Assembly: GCA_030611315.1 (NCBI GenBank)
Contig: JAUWPZ010000024.1
Coordinates: 1-34,640 of the forward strand
DNA length: 34,640 nt
Reading direction: 5' to 3'
From: Sedimentisphaerales bacterium
Lineage (GTDB): Bacteria > Planctomycetota > Phycisphaerae > Sedimentisphaerales > Anaerobacaceae
Shown piece after piece: positions 23,645-31,902 of this stretch (positions within the stretch are counted from its first letter, which is position 1; every line of letters starts with the position of its first letter). The translations under genes were made by a program, and so were the position numbers. Under the pieces are notes generated by a model. It was given only the letters and a program-made list of their open reading frames with translations, did not search any database and was not told the origin of the DNA.

Positions 23645-23753
23645 AGGACAGAAGGGGAAGATGAATATCGAATATCGAACCCCGATAAAAACGGGGCAGG
23701 CAAGGAATGTAGAATTCGCCGCGGCGGGGGAAATTTCAATCGTGAGCACTATA

Positions 23754-25373
23754 TCAGGGTCTGAAGTACACTATGAGGCCGTTGTCATAACTTTTTCTTT
23801 GCCAGTCGGGCTTTACGATTGCTTGAAGGGGGTCTTCGAGGGTCGCTAATTTTCCGCGTTCGAGGCCGAGTATTACGGCTGAAGGCGGGTTCTTTTCAAG
23901 GATTGAGGCAATTGTCTGGGGGCCTGCGGTATGTGTTATTCGGCGGTCATCGGGCTGGAGGAGGTCGGCAATTCGGTAGATAATTGAGCCGGCGGATAGT
24001 TCGGTATAAATATCGCAGCCGCCTTCAAGGGCGAGTAGGGGGGCCAGGGTGAGTATTAATTTTGAGTTTTGAGTTTTGAGTTTTGAGTGTTTAGTATTTA
24101 GTTGTTCGGCGATATCTTCTGAGGTCTTGTGGAACCTAACCGGCTCCCAGCTTTCGGGAATGGTAAGTACCAGAATCCTTTTCAATACAACCGGATATGA
24201 GACGATGGCCGTGAATGCGGAGAAAATTACCAGAGCGACAGCCAAAAGAGAGGTTGTGTTGCGGTTTTTTTTAGGGCCTGTTTTGCCGGTGAGTCTTTTT
24301 AAGTACAGCAAGGGATAGGCACAGCCGATTACGAGGAAAGGGACCGGCATCGCAAGGTATTGTCTCCACATTGTCGGCGGAATCAGTGCGATTATGAAAA
24401 AGAACAGCGGCAGCAGGGCGGCAAGCAATCCGTCGCCCGTGACCCGCGGCACGTGCGATGGGTCACGAAACTGTTTTTTCTTGTGTGATACAGTCAATTT
24501 TATACGCAGGGCCAGCACAACAGCGCAGAGGTAAATCGTCAGCACGATAAGTGCAAAATAGCCGGGTGTTGTCAGGCAGCTATATGTAAGGCCGAATTTA
24601 TTATGAACCATACCTATTTCGTGCAGCCATTGGCCGTAGAGCGTCGGTATCGTGACCAGGTTAAGAAAGAAAGCCCGCGGGGCGTGAGCTATCACCCAAA
24701 GAGGCCAAATCAATACGCAGGCCGCTGCAACCAAAAAGGGCAGGGCGGTTTTGAGTCTTTGCTTGAGCGACCCGGCGGGCCGGAGCAGTAAACAAACGAA
24801 AAACAACAGCTCAACCAGCACTGTGGTTATACGCATACAGGTTGCCAAGGTCAGCAGGGCGCCGATAGCGGCGATTCGCAGGTATTTTGTCTTCTGAAAA
24901 TCGGTGGATATGAACAGCCAAAAAGACGCTACTACGCATAATATCACCACATCGTGGTTCCAGGCGTAGCCGTTGGCATAATCGGCAAGTGGATTAAATA
25001 CGTATAGAACGGCGCCCGCCAGGCCCAAAAGCGCTGCGGAAACCGCAAAAGATTTGAAGATGTGCCGATATATGCCCACGATGCACAGCATCACGAGGAT
25101 ATCACACAGGCTTGAGATAATTCTTCCTACAAGCAAATAGCGAGTCGTGTTCAGTATCCTGAACGCAGTTGCATAGAGCAACGGGTGATAGGGCATTTGG
25201 GCCGCGTATGAAAAATCCCTGTAAATCATCCTGCCCTGGGCCAGCAGGGCACCTGCTGTGCAGTACATTTGCTCATCGCGGCCGAGGGGCTTGGCCATAC
25301 TATTGGCAAAGAGCCCAAGCGCAAGGACTACGAGTATTAAAAGAACGGCGATGTTAATGATTTTCGCTGACAT
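23754..25373 (-). CDS. GT39-like membrane glycosyltransferase with a repeat insertion
   Basis: A polytopic membrane protein of the GT-C type (ArnT/PMT-like), which would transfer a sugar from a lipid carrier to a protein or envelope target. After the first helix it has PLGRDEQMYCTAGALLAQG, in which the loop Asp-Glu pair marks these enzymes, then MIYRDFSYAAQMPYHPLLYA. Ten or more hydrophobic segments follow, and a soluble C-terminal region with LTLAPLLALEGGCDIYTEL. About residues 422-439 (LNTKHSKLKTQNSKL) are encoded by a 7-bp tandem repeat of a kind found in intergenic DNA nearby, and replace what is normally a short loop. ATG 25373 has no clear ribosome site. Donor and acceptor are unknown. 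Confidence 0.75.
   Translation of the reverse strand: MSAKIINIAVLLILVVLALGLFANSMAKPLGRDEQMYCTAGALLAQGRMIYRDFSYAAQMPYHPLLYATAFRILNTTRYLLVGRIISSLCDILVMLCIVGIYRHIFKSFAVSAALLGLAGAVLYVFNPLADYANGYAWNHDVVILCVVASFWLFISTDFQKTKYLRIAAIGALLTLATCMRITTVLVELLFFVCLLLRPAGSLKQRLKTALPFLVAAACVLIWPLWVIAHAPRAFFLNLVTIPTLYGQWLHEIGMVHNKFGLTYSCLTTPGYFALIVLTIYLCAVVLALRIKLTVSHKKKQFRDPSHVPRVTGDGLLAALLPLFFFIIALIPPTMWRQYLAMPVPFLVIGCAYPLLYLKRLTGKTGPKKNRNTTSLLAVALVIFSAFTAIVSYPVVLKRILVLTIPESWEPVRFHKTSEDIAEQLNTKHSKLKTQNSKLILTLAPLLALEGGCDIYTELSAGSIIYRIADLLQPDDRRITHTAGPQTIASILEKNPPSAVILGLERGKLATLEDPLQAIVKPDWQRKSYDNGLIVYFRP
24057..24106 (-). repeat. 7-bp tandem repeat inside the glycosyltransferase gene
   Basis: Four successive TTTTGAG units (CTCAAAA on the coding strand) followed by degenerate GTTTAGTATTTAGTTG. 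The unit is not a multiple of three, so gain or loss of a unit would shift the frame. Confidence 0.75.
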
Positions 25374-25469
25374 TTGTTTTTACTTATACCGACCGATAAG
25401 GTTAGCTGCAAAAAGGCACAAAAGACACAAAAAAATTAGACGGATTAACAGAAGTTTTTGTATATTTGG

Positions 25470-25511
25470 ATTCCCGCTACCCGCTTTCGCGGGCACAAGT
25501 TTCGCGGGAAT
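25470..25511. repeat. REP-like palindrome with nested insert
   Basis: Outer arms ATTCCCGC (25470-25477) and GCGGGAAT (25504-25511) enclose inner arms CCCGC (25480-25484) and GCGGG (25489-25493). It belongs to the same family as 19026-19045, expanded by an internal duplication. It lies between the stop of the 25528 gene and the glycosyltransferase start. Confidence 0.7.
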
Positions 25512-25527
25512 GACAAATTGTGCTATC

Positions 25528-26538
25528 TTACCATTCAACCAGCTCGCCGAGAAGCTCCTCAACCAAATCCTTCATTGTTACGATTCCGATGGGCTTTTCC
25601 CGGCCGGTTCGACCAGCTCTCGTTGTAACTAAAACGATTTTGTGATTTCCGTCCTGCATAATATTTATAGCTTCGATGACGGTAGTTTTTGCGTGAAGCT
25701 TTCGGATGGGCTTTATGAAATTATGCAGGCCGGTAAACTGTTTCGATGAGCTTAAAGCCTCGTAGATATTTACGAAGCCGACGATATTCTCAGGCCGAGA
25801 GTCCGCGACCGGCAGGCGAGTAAAAGCACACTTTTTCAGTATGTTAAGCAGGGCCGAATTGTCGGAATTTATATCAGCCGTCCGGACGCTGCTCATAGGA
25901 ATCATCACGGACCTTATGGTAGTACCTGGAATACCAGCAATCCGGTTTACGATATCAGTTTGAACTGAACTGAGAATGCCTTCTTCCTGTGTATCGCGCA
26001 GGAGCGCTTCGACCTGATGCCTTTGCACGGATGTCATTACCGTCTTCGGCGAAGTATGCAAACCCGCCAGCCGGGCAGAGAGTCCCGATATGAATTTGAG
26101 CAGTGGCAGTGCGCCGCACCATTTCAGGAGTTTGCCGAACGCGAACAGGAATGGCGCAAGATAGGGCATAAGTAAATCCGCACGATAGAAAAAGATATTC
26201 TTGGGGATTAACTCCGAGAAGACAAACAGCACCGGCGCCGTGAAAACCGTTGCTAATACTTCAGCAGTATGTTCTGCTTCCACGGTGCTTAAGAACAAGT
26301 AAGTGACAATACTTGTAGCAAGATAGTGGGCAAGGTTGTTGCCTATCAGCGTCGAAAGGAGCAGTCCTCTACTGTCATCCAGGCACTTGCCGAGGATGAC
26401 GAATGATAGCCGCTTTTTTTCAATGCCAAGCCGCAGGCGGACCCGGCTAAGCTGGTATAGACCGGTCTCGGCACCGGCGAATAAACCGGCAAGAGCGATG
26501 AAGAATAATAATGTTAATATGAATAAACTATTGGGCAT
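25528..26538 (-). CDS. CNNM/CorC-type membrane protein with CBS pair (short paralogue)
   Basis: Probably takes part in Mg2+ or Co2+ homeostasis at the inner membrane. The N-terminal DUF21 domain (about residues 1-180) begins with a membrane helix and the motif AGAETGLYQLSRVRLR; LIPKNIFFYRADLLMPYLAP follows. A CBS pair covers about residues 200-335 (IRSVMIPMSSVRTADINSDN, TRLPVADSRPENIVGFVNI and IGIVTMKDLVEELLGEL). The C-terminal CorC_HlyC domain of its neighbour is absent. ATG 26538 is chosen over TTG 26556; either overlaps the end of the previous gene, so the two are co-translated. It is the second of two tandem paralogues that probably form a complex. Confidence 0.85.
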   Translation of the reverse strand: MPNSLFILTLLFFIALAGLFAGAETGLYQLSRVRLRLGIEKKRLSFVILGKCLDDSRGLLLSTLIGNNLAHYLATSIVTYLFLSTVEAEHTAEVLATVFTAPVLFVFSELIPKNIFFYRADLLMPYLAPFLFAFGKLLKWCGALPLLKFISGLSARLAGLHTSPKTVMTSVQRHQVEALLRDTQEEGILSSVQTDIVNRIAGIPGTTIRSVMIPMSSVRTADINSDNSALLNILKKCAFTRLPVADSRPENIVGFVNIYEALSSSKQFTGLHNFIKPIRKLHAKTTVIEAINIMQDGNHKIVLVTTRAGRTGREKPIGIVTMKDLVEELLGELVEW

Positions 26539-27826
26539 CGTTTTGGAGCGATTCAAGGGTTAGTATTAACGTTTCGATTCGGCGTTTTTGCACTTTCTCG
26601 ACGGTAAACTTTAGGTTCTTCAAATGTGCCACATCGCCGCTTTGTGGTATCCTGCCGAGAAGGGCGGTGACCAATCCGCCGACTGTCGATAGACGGGTCT
26701 CGGCCAGATTGACGCCAAATGCATCTACCCAGTCGTGAATAGCCAGATTTCCCGCCAGCCGGTATTTGAAGGGGCCTATCTGCTCGATAGGCTCAATCCC
26801 ATTTGTAAGCTCAATCCGGCCGAACAATTCCTCAGCAATATCCTCCAGGCGAACAGAACCGGCGATACCGCCATATTCGTCCACGACTATTGCCGTGTCT
26901 GTTTTGGATTTGCGGAAAAATTCAAGCAGAGATTCCACGGTTTTTTGTTCCGGAACAAAATGGACTCGTTGAACAATCTTGTCAAGAGAAAGGACATCTT
27001 CAAGCAGAATTCTTCGAAGGTGTACCAGGCCAACTATATTATCGATTGTTCCGGCATAAACGGGCAGCTTTGTGAGGTGATTATTTTGCATCATCCGGCG
27101 AGCCGTTTGCGTAGAATCCGTAACGGCACACGCAATCATATCGACCCGCGGCCTCATAACGTGCCGGACTTTGAGAAAACCAAGCTCGATAACCTCCGTT
27201 AGAAGTTTATTCTCGTCGGATGAAATTAATCCCTGTTTTCGGCTTGTCTCAATCAAGGATTTGAATTCGCCTACGGTTATTGCCTCGGGCAGTCTTTTCG
27301 GGCCCAAAAATACCCTCAGAACCGGTTCCAATATGAAGAATTTGAAGACGAAATGTAGAGGGGAGAATATATGAAGGCACAAAAAAGCCGGCAGGGCCAC
27401 GATAATACTCAGAGACCTCGAGTTTGCATAGGCCATGGATTTCGGTAGTATTTCGCCCAGGAGCACCAGTGCAGAAAATGTAACCAATGCGCTGATTGCA
27501 GCGGCGGTCAGTGTGGCTTGCTCGCTGACAAAGACGCTGGCGACGGCATAGAAGAGAACGTTGACGGTTATATTTCCGAACAACAGGCAGCCAAGCAATT
27601 GTCCGGGCCTGTTCAACAGGCTTGCCGCAAGGTTGTGCAGTTTGCTTGTGGATTCTTTGAGCAGCTTTGTCTGTCTGCGAGAGAGGTTAAAAAAGGCAGT
27701 TTCGGCACCTGAAAAAAAGGCGGAACCGGCAAGCAGCAATATCATCAAGGCCGGTTTCCAAATGCAGTTAAGTGTGTCCGCGGACCCGATAATTTGGCCG
27801 ATATCTTGGTAATTCTCAGGCGTCAT
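26528..27826 (-). CDS. CNNM/CorC-type membrane protein, full length
   Basis: A HlyC/CorC-family membrane protein of 432 residues. DUF21 domain about residues 25-195, with FFSGAETAFFNLSRRQTKLL and LGEILPKSMAYANS. A CBS pair lies at about 215-335 (VRHVMRPRVDMIACAV, LTKLPVYAGTIDNIVGLVHL, TAIVVDEYGGIAGSVRLEDI) and a C-terminal CorC_HlyC domain at about 345-425 (YRLAGNLAIHDWVDAFG, STVGGLVTALLGRIP). Members are linked to Mg2+ export or Co2+ tolerance. The ATG at 27826 overlaps the TGA of the histidine kinase gene as TGATG, a classic coupling signal. Its 3' end overlaps the shorter paralogue. Confidence 0.88.
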   Translation of the reverse strand: MTPENYQDIGQIIGSADTLNCIWKPALMILLLAGSAFFSGAETAFFNLSRRQTKLLKESTSKLHNLAASLLNRPGQLLGCLLFGNITVNVLFYAVASVFVSEQATLTAAAISALVTFSALVLLGEILPKSMAYANSRSLSIIVALPAFLCLHIFSPLHFVFKFFILEPVLRVFLGPKRLPEAITVGEFKSLIETSRKQGLISSDENKLLTEVIELGFLKVRHVMRPRVDMIACAVTDSTQTARRMMQNNHLTKLPVYAGTIDNIVGLVHLRRILLEDVLSLDKIVQRVHFVPEQKTVESLLEFFRKSKTDTAIVVDEYGGIAGSVRLEDIAEELFGRIELTNGIEPIEQIGPFKYRLAGNLAIHDWVDAFGVNLAETRLSTVGGLVTALLGRIPQSGDVAHLKNLKFTVEKVQKRRIETLILTLESLQNDAQ

Positions 27827-28617
27827 CAGATGCTACCCGGTTGCGGCTTGGGCAAGGTTATTTTGAATGCGCTTCCCTTGTTGGGTTCGGATTCAACTGA
27901 AATCAGCCCGTGGTGTGCATCTATAATTTTTTTACAAAAGGCAAGACCAAGTCCGCAGCCTGTGTGTTTTGATATTGAACTGTTGTTTGTTTTTGTGGTG
28001 AAAAAGGAATCGAAGATACTTGTTAAATGGGCCGGTTCGATTCCATCGCCCGTGTCGGCGACTTCTATCTGAACCGCATCGGTTATCTCAGTGGCCTTGA
28101 TGGTCAGAACGCCGCCGCGCCGAAGCATTGCGTCCCGCGCATTAAGAATCAAATTCATTATAACCTGTTGAATCTGAACCGGGACACACCAGAGACATAA
28201 ATCTTCGGGTATATCGGTCTGAACGACAATGCCGTCCTTTTTAAAATCCCGGCAAAGACAGGTGAAAATCTCCTTAACTAAAGTATTTAGTTGTGTTTCC
28301 TTCATTTCCTGTTCTTCACCATTTGCCAGGGAGAGCATACTTTCCATAATTTTAGCGGCACGGGCACTATTTTTGACGGTTTTTTGGAGCGCCTTCTCGA
28401 TGAGGTCTTTATCGTCGGGATTGTTCAGGGCAAGAGCTGCATAGCTGCTCAGAGGCGTGAGCAGATTATTGATTTCGTGAGCTATCATATAGCTTATGGT
28501 TCCGATGTTCGCAAGGTGCTGAAGCTGCGAAATCCGGGATTTAAGGCTGTTATTGTGCTCCTGCAGAAATTGCAGACGTCTGTGCAAAGAAAGTCGATTT
28601 CCTGTAATACTTGCCAA
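27826..28617 (-). CDS. Soluble sensor histidine kinase
   Basis: A cytoplasmic two-component kinase without membrane segments or a recognised sensor domain; only an N-terminal coiled coil (residues about 10-38) precedes the catalytic part. The H-box MIAHEINNLLTPLSSYAAL has His47. The ATPase domain shows the N-box NLILNARDAMLRRGG, DTGDGIEP, FDSFFTTKTNN and GCGLGLAFCKKII. TTG 28617 is taken as start because AGGAG sits seven bases before it. The gene is first in a unit with two CNNM/CorC genes, so it may sense or respond to ion status (inference). No response regulator is adjacent; the receiver at 31903 is a candidate partner on the other strand. Confidence 0.88.
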   Translation of the reverse strand: MASITGNRLSLHRRLQFLQEHNNSLKSRISQLQHLANIGTISYMIAHEINNLLTPLSSYAALALNNPDDKDLIEKALQKTVKNSARAAKIMESMLSLANGEEQEMKETQLNTLVKEIFTCLCRDFKKDGIVVQTDIPEDLCLWCVPVQIQQVIMNLILNARDAMLRRGGVLTIKATEITDAVQIEVADTGDGIEPAHLTSIFDSFFTTKTNNSSISKHTGCGLGLAFCKKIIDAHHGLISVESEPNKGSAFKITLPKPQPGSI

Positions 28618-28654
28618 TTGTCAGCTCCTGCTATAAAATCCGTTTCATAGTTGC

Positions 28655-28675
28655 CGGTTTTTTGCCGCAAAACCG
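28655..28675. other. Hairpin in the divergent gap before the kinase
   Basis: Arms CGGTTTT (28655-28661) and AAAACCG (28669-28675). It lies 38 bp upstream of the kinase start on the minus strand and could affect its 5' end. No other feature is clear in 28618-28860. Confidence 0.3.
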
Positions 28676-28860
28676 CCGGCTCGTAAGTATTTATATCGAC
28701 TTTTGAGGTGTTTTTTCTTGAGTGATGTCATTAGCAGTTGTGAGACAGCGGCATACGGCATGCGCGGTTACGAGAAATGAACGATAGTTAGAGACTTAAT
28801 GAAAAACGGGGTGATACAAATAGGGCAAAACAATACAAAAAAAGGAAGGTTTCCAACGGG

Positions 28861-29127
28861 GTGAACGAGCAGAGAATTTTGGAAGAACTATTAGCGTTGT
28901 TGGAAGCAAACGACGTTGCAATTCGCAATGAGCCGCTCGGCGGAAGCGGCGGGGGACTTTGCACTGTAAAAGGTGAGTCGATATTTTTTGTGGACACAGA
29001 GGCTCCATCAGGCGAGACGGCTGTGTTGTGTGCCGAGGCCGTTTCGAGGCTGGTTGATATCGAGAGGCTCTATATCAGGCCGGAAGTCCGGCAATTTATC
29101 GAAAATCACAGTCATCAAGTTACATAG
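28861..29127 (+). CDS. Small conserved hypothetical protein (88 residues)
   Basis: Soluble, with EQRILEELLALLEANDVAIR, EPLGGSGGGLCTVKGE and IERLYIRPEVRQFIENH. I recall similar short proteins in planctomycetes and other environmental bacteria but no function. GTG 28861 is the only start that keeps the N-terminal helix. The GTG lies at the end of TTTCCAACGGGGTG, which matches the end of the hairpin repeat at 21243, and AAGGAAGG lies about 13 bases upstream. It is followed after 16 bp by the sialidase fusion. Confidence 0.65.
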   Translation: MNEQRILEELLALLEANDVAIRNEPLGGSGGGLCTVKGESIFFVDTEAPSGETAVLCAEAVSRLVDIERLYIRPEVRQFIENHSHQVT

Positions 29128-29143
29128 AGAAGGAGCATCAAAA

Positions 29144-31216
29144 ATGAAAAGAACAGGGCCGGCCATACTTGCAATCTGCTTGCTGATGCTGCTGAGCCGT
29201 TCAACGTTACCAGAAGGTTTGCCTTCCGGGCGATTGCCCGAGAGATTTGTTAATTCTATCGGTATGGATTTCGTTCGCATCGAGCCGGGCTCCTTTTTGA
29301 TGGGACAGGAAGAAGACGGCGACTGGGATGAGCGGCCCGTGCACAAGGTCAACATCACCACGCCTTTTTGCATGGCTGTAACGGAGGTAAGCAATGCACA
29401 GTACGAGCAATTCGACTCCGAACACCGTAAGCTCCGTGGGAAACTCGGCTTCTCCGAAGGTGACAATGATGCTGTCGTTTTTGTTAGGTGGTATGATGCG
29501 GCCGGGTTCTGCGAATGGCTCTCCAAAAAGGAGAACAAGCCTTATCGTCTGCCGACCGAGGCCGAGTGGGAATATGCCTGCCGTGCGGGCACGACCACCG
29601 CATACCACACGGGCCAAACTCTGCCGAAGGAGTTTCACAAGAACGTTCGGATGAGCTGGTTCCCCGATTCTGCGCGCAGCCGCAAAGATGCCGAGGTGGT
29701 ACCGCTAACAGTAGGGCAAACGCGGCCGAATTCATGGGGTCTTTTCGATATGCACGGCAACGTGGAGGAATGGTGTTACGATTGGTATGGTTCGTATGAG
29801 CAGGGCGAGCAGGGCGACCCGGTGGGGCGTGCAGACGGTGATTTCAAAGTTACTCGCGGAGGCAGCCACGGCACAGAGCTGCGCTACCTTCGCTGTGCCA
29901 ACCGGCTCGGGACACTACCTGAAGACAAGAGCTGGCTTATCGGTTTTCGCGTCGTCCTCGGCCAGATGCCCAAGACCAGACCGCTTGCCGTCTCAACAGC
30001 CCCATTGAACCGGCAGAACGTCAAGCAGCAAATTCCCGCCGACTTGACCAAAAGCCCCGACCCAAAAAAAGCGTATTTCAAAGGTCCGCGCGAATATGTC
30101 AAAATTCCCCCAGGCTCCAACGGGCCGATGTACTCCAAGCACAACCATGACCCGGCGCTGGTCGATTGTGCCAATGGTGATTTGTTAGCCATCTGGTATT
30201 CCTGCCGAAGCGAGCCCGGACGGGAGCTGACTATATTAGGCAGTCGTTTGAGATACGGCTCGGAGCGTTGGGAGCCGGCCTCGGTTTTTTGGGGTGCACC
30301 CGACCGAAACGACCACGCTCCAGCTTTCTGGTACGACGGCCAAAAGACGATATATCACTTCAACGGGCTGTCGGCTGGGGCCACGTGGGGCAGTCTGGCT
30401 ACGGTGATGCGGGTATCGACGGACAGCGGGGCCAGGTGGTCGAAGGGGCGGCTTATCAATCCGGAACACGGCCTGCGCCACATGCCCGTCGAATCTGTTT
30501 TTCGAACGCGCGAAGGGTTCATCATTCTACCTTGTGACGGAGTAACCGGCGGCAGCGGAGGTACGAACATCCACATCAGCCGGGATGCCGGGGTGACATG
30601 GGCCAATCCGGCGGCAGAGGGGCCGAGGCCAAATTTTGAGCCAGGGGCGACCGGAAACTTGATTGCCGGAATTCACGCCGGCGTTGTGCAGCTCAAAGAC
30701 GGCAGTTTAATGGCCTTCGGACGCGGTAACAATATTAATGGCCGAATGCCGATGAGCATTTCGAGAGATATGAGCAGGACGTGGACCTACTCGGCCAGTC
30801 CCTTCCCACCGATCGGCGGGGGACAACGACTCATCCTCAGACGGCTGCAGGAAGGACCAATTCTGTTCGTGAGCTTTGCCGACCGTAAAAAGGGCATGAT
30901 GCTCATAGATACCGCCGGCAACAAGCGTCAAGTGTACGGTATGTTTGCAGCGCTATCGTTTGATGAAGGCAAAACCTGGCCGATTAAGCGGCTGATTACC
31001 GATGGAGGTCCCGCCAGGGAACTCGACGGCGGCGGCAATACCGGCCGCTTCGTGATGGACGAAACCCACGCCGAACCCAAGGGGTATCTGGCCGCTACAC
31101 AGACACCTGACGGCCTTATCCGCTTAATAAGCAGCAAACAATATTATGTTTTCAACCTTGCCTGGCTCAAGCAGGGCGTTCAGGCGGCTAAAGCAAAAGA
31201 GCCTGGGGGGCCATAA
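29144..31216 (+). CDS. Secreted FGE-sulfatase-fold / sialidase-like fusion protein
   Basis: An exported 690-residue protein with two domains. After a signal peptide comes an SUMF1/FGE-sulfatase fold (about residues 35-265): FVRIEPGSFLMGQEEDGDWD, YRLPTEAEWEYACRAGTTT, WGLFDMHGNVEEWCYDWYG and FKVTRGGSHGT. In true formylglycine generators two Cys in a C-x4-C pattern do the chemistry; here only the second remains (LRYLRC), so it probably does not mature sulfatases. The C-terminal region (about 325-680) is a sialidase-like beta-propeller with Asp-box motifs STDSGARW, SRDAGVTW and SFDEGKTW. It may cleave or bind acidic glycans. ATG 29144 has AAGGAG seven bases upstream, 16 bp after the previous stop. 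Confidence 0.82.
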   Translation: MKRTGPAILAICLLMLLSRSTLPEGLPSGRLPERFVNSIGMDFVRIEPGSFLMGQEEDGDWDERPVHKVNITTPFCMAVTEVSNAQYEQFDSEHRKLRGKLGFSEGDNDAVVFVRWYDAAGFCEWLSKKENKPYRLPTEAEWEYACRAGTTTAYHTGQTLPKEFHKNVRMSWFPDSARSRKDAEVVPLTVGQTRPNSWGLFDMHGNVEEWCYDWYGSYEQGEQGDPVGRADGDFKVTRGGSHGTELRYLRCANRLGTLPEDKSWLIGFRVVLGQMPKTRPLAVSTAPLNRQNVKQQIPADLTKSPDPKKAYFKGPREYVKIPPGSNGPMYSKHNHDPALVDCANGDLLAIWYSCRSEPGRELTILGSRLRYGSERWEPASVFWGAPDRNDHAPAFWYDGQKTIYHFNGLSAGATWGSLATVMRVSTDSGARWSKGRLINPEHGLRHMPVESVFRTREGFIILPCDGVTGGSGGTNIHISRDAGVTWANPAAEGPRPNFEPGATGNLIAGIHAGVVQLKDGSLMAFGRGNNINGRMPMSISRDMSRTWTYSASPFPPIGGGQRLILRRLQEGPILFVSFADRKKGMMLIDTAGNKRQVYGMFAALSFDEGKTWPIKRLITDGGPARELDGGGNTGRFVMDETHAEPKGYLAATQTPDGLIRLISSKQYYVFNLAWLKQGVQAAKAKEPGGP

Positions 31217-31286
31217 GAGATAAATCTCCGGCGAAAAAGATGCCGATTTATCGATAATTATAGAAACTGATAAGGAGTAGTAGAAA

Positions 31287-31802
31287 ATGACAGCGAAAAA
31301 AGCAGCTATTATGGTTGATGAGATGTATCAAGTGCTCGAGGTATGGTTTCCCTACTATCGATTCCGTGAAGCAGGATTGGAGGTTAATTTAGTTGCGGCC
31401 GAGGCGGAAAAGGAATATCATTCCAAAGAAGGTTACCCCTGCGTCTCAGAGGTAGCAGCAGGGCAGGCTGACGTCGGCGACTATGATTGCATGGTTGTGC
31501 CGGGAGGCTTCGCACCGGATTTTATGCGGAGAAGCGTTGATGTCATAAAGTTTGCGAATGACATGGTAAAGGCGGGCAAGATAATAGCGGCCATTTGTCA
31601 CGGCGGATGGCTGTTGTGCAGTACCGAGATTTACAAGGGCAAAAAGGCGACGAGCTTTATGGCGATAAAAGACGATATCATAAACGCCGGCGCCGAGTAT
31701 GTTGACGCCGAATGCGTCGTTGACGGCAACTTGATTACTTCGCGTATGCCGGACGATTTACCGGCCTTTTGTACAGCAGTCTTGAAAGCTCTTGAAAAGT
31801 AA
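31287..31802 (+). CDS. DJ-1/PfpI family protein
   Basis: Class-I glutamine-amidotransferase-like fold, a family that includes proteases, chaperones and deglycases acting on damaged proteins or glyoxal. Length 171 is normal. Nucleophile Cys104 lies in the elbow AAICHGGWLL, an acidic residue (Glu12) is in the N-terminal strand (MVDEMYQ), and DYDCMVVPGGFAPDFMR is the typical approach to the active site. ATG 31287 has AAGGAG nine bases upstream. Followed by a perfect hairpin in a low-complexity region. Confidence 0.88.
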   Translation: MTAKKAAIMVDEMYQVLEVWFPYYRFREAGLEVNLVAAEAEKEYHSKEGYPCVSEVAAGQADVGDYDCMVVPGGFAPDFMRRSVDVIKFANDMVKAGKIIAAICHGGWLLCSTEIYKGKKATSFMAIKDDIINAGAEYVDAECVVDGNLITSRMPDDLPAFCTAVLKALEK

Positions 31803-31826
31803 AAAGGAAAAAGTAAAAAGAAAGAA

Positions 31827-31878
31827 CCACAGAGAAGGGCAAAAAAATTAAAACTATAAACCTCTGTGCTCTCTGTGG
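31827..31878 (+). terminator. CCACAGAGA...TCTCTGTGG hairpin, repeat-derived
   Basis: Perfect 9-bp arms at 31827-31835 and 31870-31878 enclose an AT-rich loop. The words belong to the low-complexity family at 20906-21180. It may end the DJ-1 gene transcript or simply be a repeat; only a short A run follows. Confidence 0.35.
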
Positions 31879-31902
31879 CAAAAAGTAACCGGAGCATTTT
31901 TT

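Larger units (their letters stand above)
23421..23753. other. Intergenic region with repeats
   Basis: Contains the terminator-like hairpin (23439), CCGCGGAGG/CCGCAGAG-type words near 23552-23578, the inverted CTCAAAA-type repeat (23607-23644) and a run reading like other dispersed words (AATATCGAATATCGAA). No gene is credible here. Confidence 0.55.

Noticed and set aside
29144-29950. Sulfatase-maturing formylglycine-generating enzyme
   Set aside because: The fold is present but one of the two catalytic Cys residues is replaced, so the maturase role for the 4638-6281 sulfatase is not supported.
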